From DASXMT01 sp035552655 (GTDB lineage Bacteria; Actinomycetota; Acidimicrobiia; Acidimicrobiales; RAAP-2), in contig DASZLD010000042.1 in NCBI GenBank assembly GCA_035552655.1, forward strand, positions 1-38,271: a stretch of 38,271 nt of DNA, read 5' to 3'. The position numbers were made by a program, and so were the translations under genes. Shown one piece after another: positions 37,724 to 38,271 of the stretch. Positions within the stretch are counted from its first letter, which is position 1, and each line of letters begins with the position of its first letter. Below the pieces are notes generated by a model, which worked only from the letters and a program-made list of their open reading frames with translations, was not told the DNA's origin and did no database searches.

Positions 37724-38271
37724 TTACGCGTTGAGGGTCGTCCGGATCAGGTCGCGGGCCAGGTCCGCGGTGCTCTGGGCCGGCACGGGGAGGTCGACGG
37801 CCTTGAACCAGGACGCATCAGCCTCGGGATGTGGCCCCACGACCCCGACGCTGCCCGATCCCACCCGGGCCACAACAGCGGCGGCGAGGCCGTTGGTGTA
37901 GGTGGCCAGCACGGTGGCGTCGGCCCCCCGACGAAGCTCGAAGTAGGGGCCGTCTTGGAAGTAGACCTGGCGGGGCACGCCTCCCCAGTTCACCGTCACC
38001 GTGGTGTCGGCGATGTTCCGCACCGTGGCCCCGGGCGAGGTGATGTACTCGCCACTATCACCGGGCAACAGCCCGAACCCGGGATCGGATCCGGCCAGAT
38101 AGCCACCCATGCAGAATCCGAGGTAGTGGCCGCCGCTGCGGACCCAGTCCTTCATATCCTGGGCAGAACTGCGCACGTCGTCCCAGGCCGCCTTGAGGTT
38201 GTTCCCACCGCCGGGTTGCACGTAGACCGACACGGAGGCCAACGCCTGGGCCGAGAGCTGCACCTTCTCTC
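37724..38271 (-). CDS. BPL_N-type (glutamine amidotransferase-like) protein, 5' truncated by the window
   Basis: About 181 residues visible; the frame continues beyond base 38271, so the N-terminus is missing. VSVYVQPGGGNNLKAAWDDV and the nucleophile-elbow-like GGHYLGFCMGGYLAG resemble the N-terminal domain of biotin-protein ligases (BPL_N) and class I glutamine amidotransferases, with Cys in GFCMGG as the likely nucleophile. The later part (VARVGSGSVGVVGPHPEAD) carries a His typical of the fold. Role unknown. No gene is seen between it and the broken ArsR remnant. Confidence 0.75.
   Translation of the reverse strand, partial: EKVQLSAQALASVSVYVQPGGGNNLKAAWDDVRSSAQDMKDWVRSGGHYLGFCMGGYLAGSDPGFGLLPGDSGEYITSPGATVRNIADTTVTVNWGGVPRQVYFQDGPYFELRRGADATVLATYTNGLAAAVVARVGSGSVGVVGPHPEADASWFKAVDLPVPAQSTADLARDLIRTTLNA

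Noticed and set aside
1..38271. Mobile element, prophage, restriction or toxin-antitoxin system
   Set aside because: No transposase, integrase, terminal inverted repeats, phage structural genes, methyltransferase or toxin-antitoxin pair was recognised in any frame.

Overview
The window is a GC-rich chromosomal segment of an actinobacterium, most likely Acidimicrobiia. Support for this: pervasive G/C in third codon positions with many GTG starts; a WS/DGAT wax ester/triacylglycerol synthase; an acyl-CoA-type desaturase; Liv-type ABC transport genes; many gene starts that look leaderless (a TANNNT box 5 to 9 nt before the start codon and no ribosome binding site); and a secreted protein ending in GYxLVAADGGVFxFGDAGYFGS-type repeats, which I associate with Acidimicrobiia. 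The placement is inference. I see no rRNA, tRNA, transposase, phage gene, CRISPR array or recognisable defence system.

Layout. 1-4.1 kb: the end of a SnoaL-like gene, a membrane-anchored collagen-like protein, an acyl-CoA dehydrogenase with a perfect palindromic operator candidate upstream, an MFS exporter and a cold-shock protein with a structured leader and its own terminator. 4.2-8.3 kb: cysS and valS, divergent from a 21-bp gap that carries a -10 box on each strand. 8.3-13.4 kb: a Liv-type ABC uptake operon (binding protein, fused LivH-LivM permease, LivG, LivF) whose leader folds into a long hairpin near the predicted mRNA 5' end. 13.5-18.5 kb: a membrane-anchored esterase divergent from WS/DGAT, whose 3' end overlaps a convergent UvrD/PcrA helicase gene. 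18.5-21.4 kb: a 945-residue secreted multidomain protein. 21.5-23.5 kb: TetR regulator, nitroreductase, flavodoxin-like protein. 23.5-25.2 kb: an AlkD-like repair protein, a DUF2277 protein, a small zinc ribbon and a translationally coupled small unknown protein. 25.4-29.4 kb: desaturase, second small zinc-ribbon protein, beta-lactamase-fold protein, double-VOC protein and a DUF347 membrane protein. 29.5-33.9 kb: a TetR/Baeyer-Villiger monooxygenase pair divergent from a zinc alcohol dehydrogenase, with an alpha/beta hydrolase behind it. 34-36.4 kb: a class C beta-lactamase-type esterase coupled to a ferritin-like di-iron protein. 36.4-38.3 kb: a PPOX-type flavoprotein, a broken ArsR-family regulator and the end of a BPL_N-type protein.

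How the genes fit together. Much of the content is lipid and ketone/ester metabolism: acyl-CoA dehydrogenation, desaturation, storage-lipid synthesis, and an alcohol - ketone - ester - alcohol plus acid route (dehydrogenase, Baeyer-Villiger monooxygenase, hydrolase) probably controlled by the adjacent TetR. The rest is housekeeping (aminoacyl-tRNA synthetases, helicase, cold shock) and amino-acid-type uptake. No single obviously new system stands out. The most unusual signals are the widespread leaderless starts, the cysS/valS bidirectional promoter, the hairpin leader of the ABC operon, the palindrome before the acyl-CoA dehydrogenase, and the AlkD/DUF2277/zinc-ribbon/small-ORF group.
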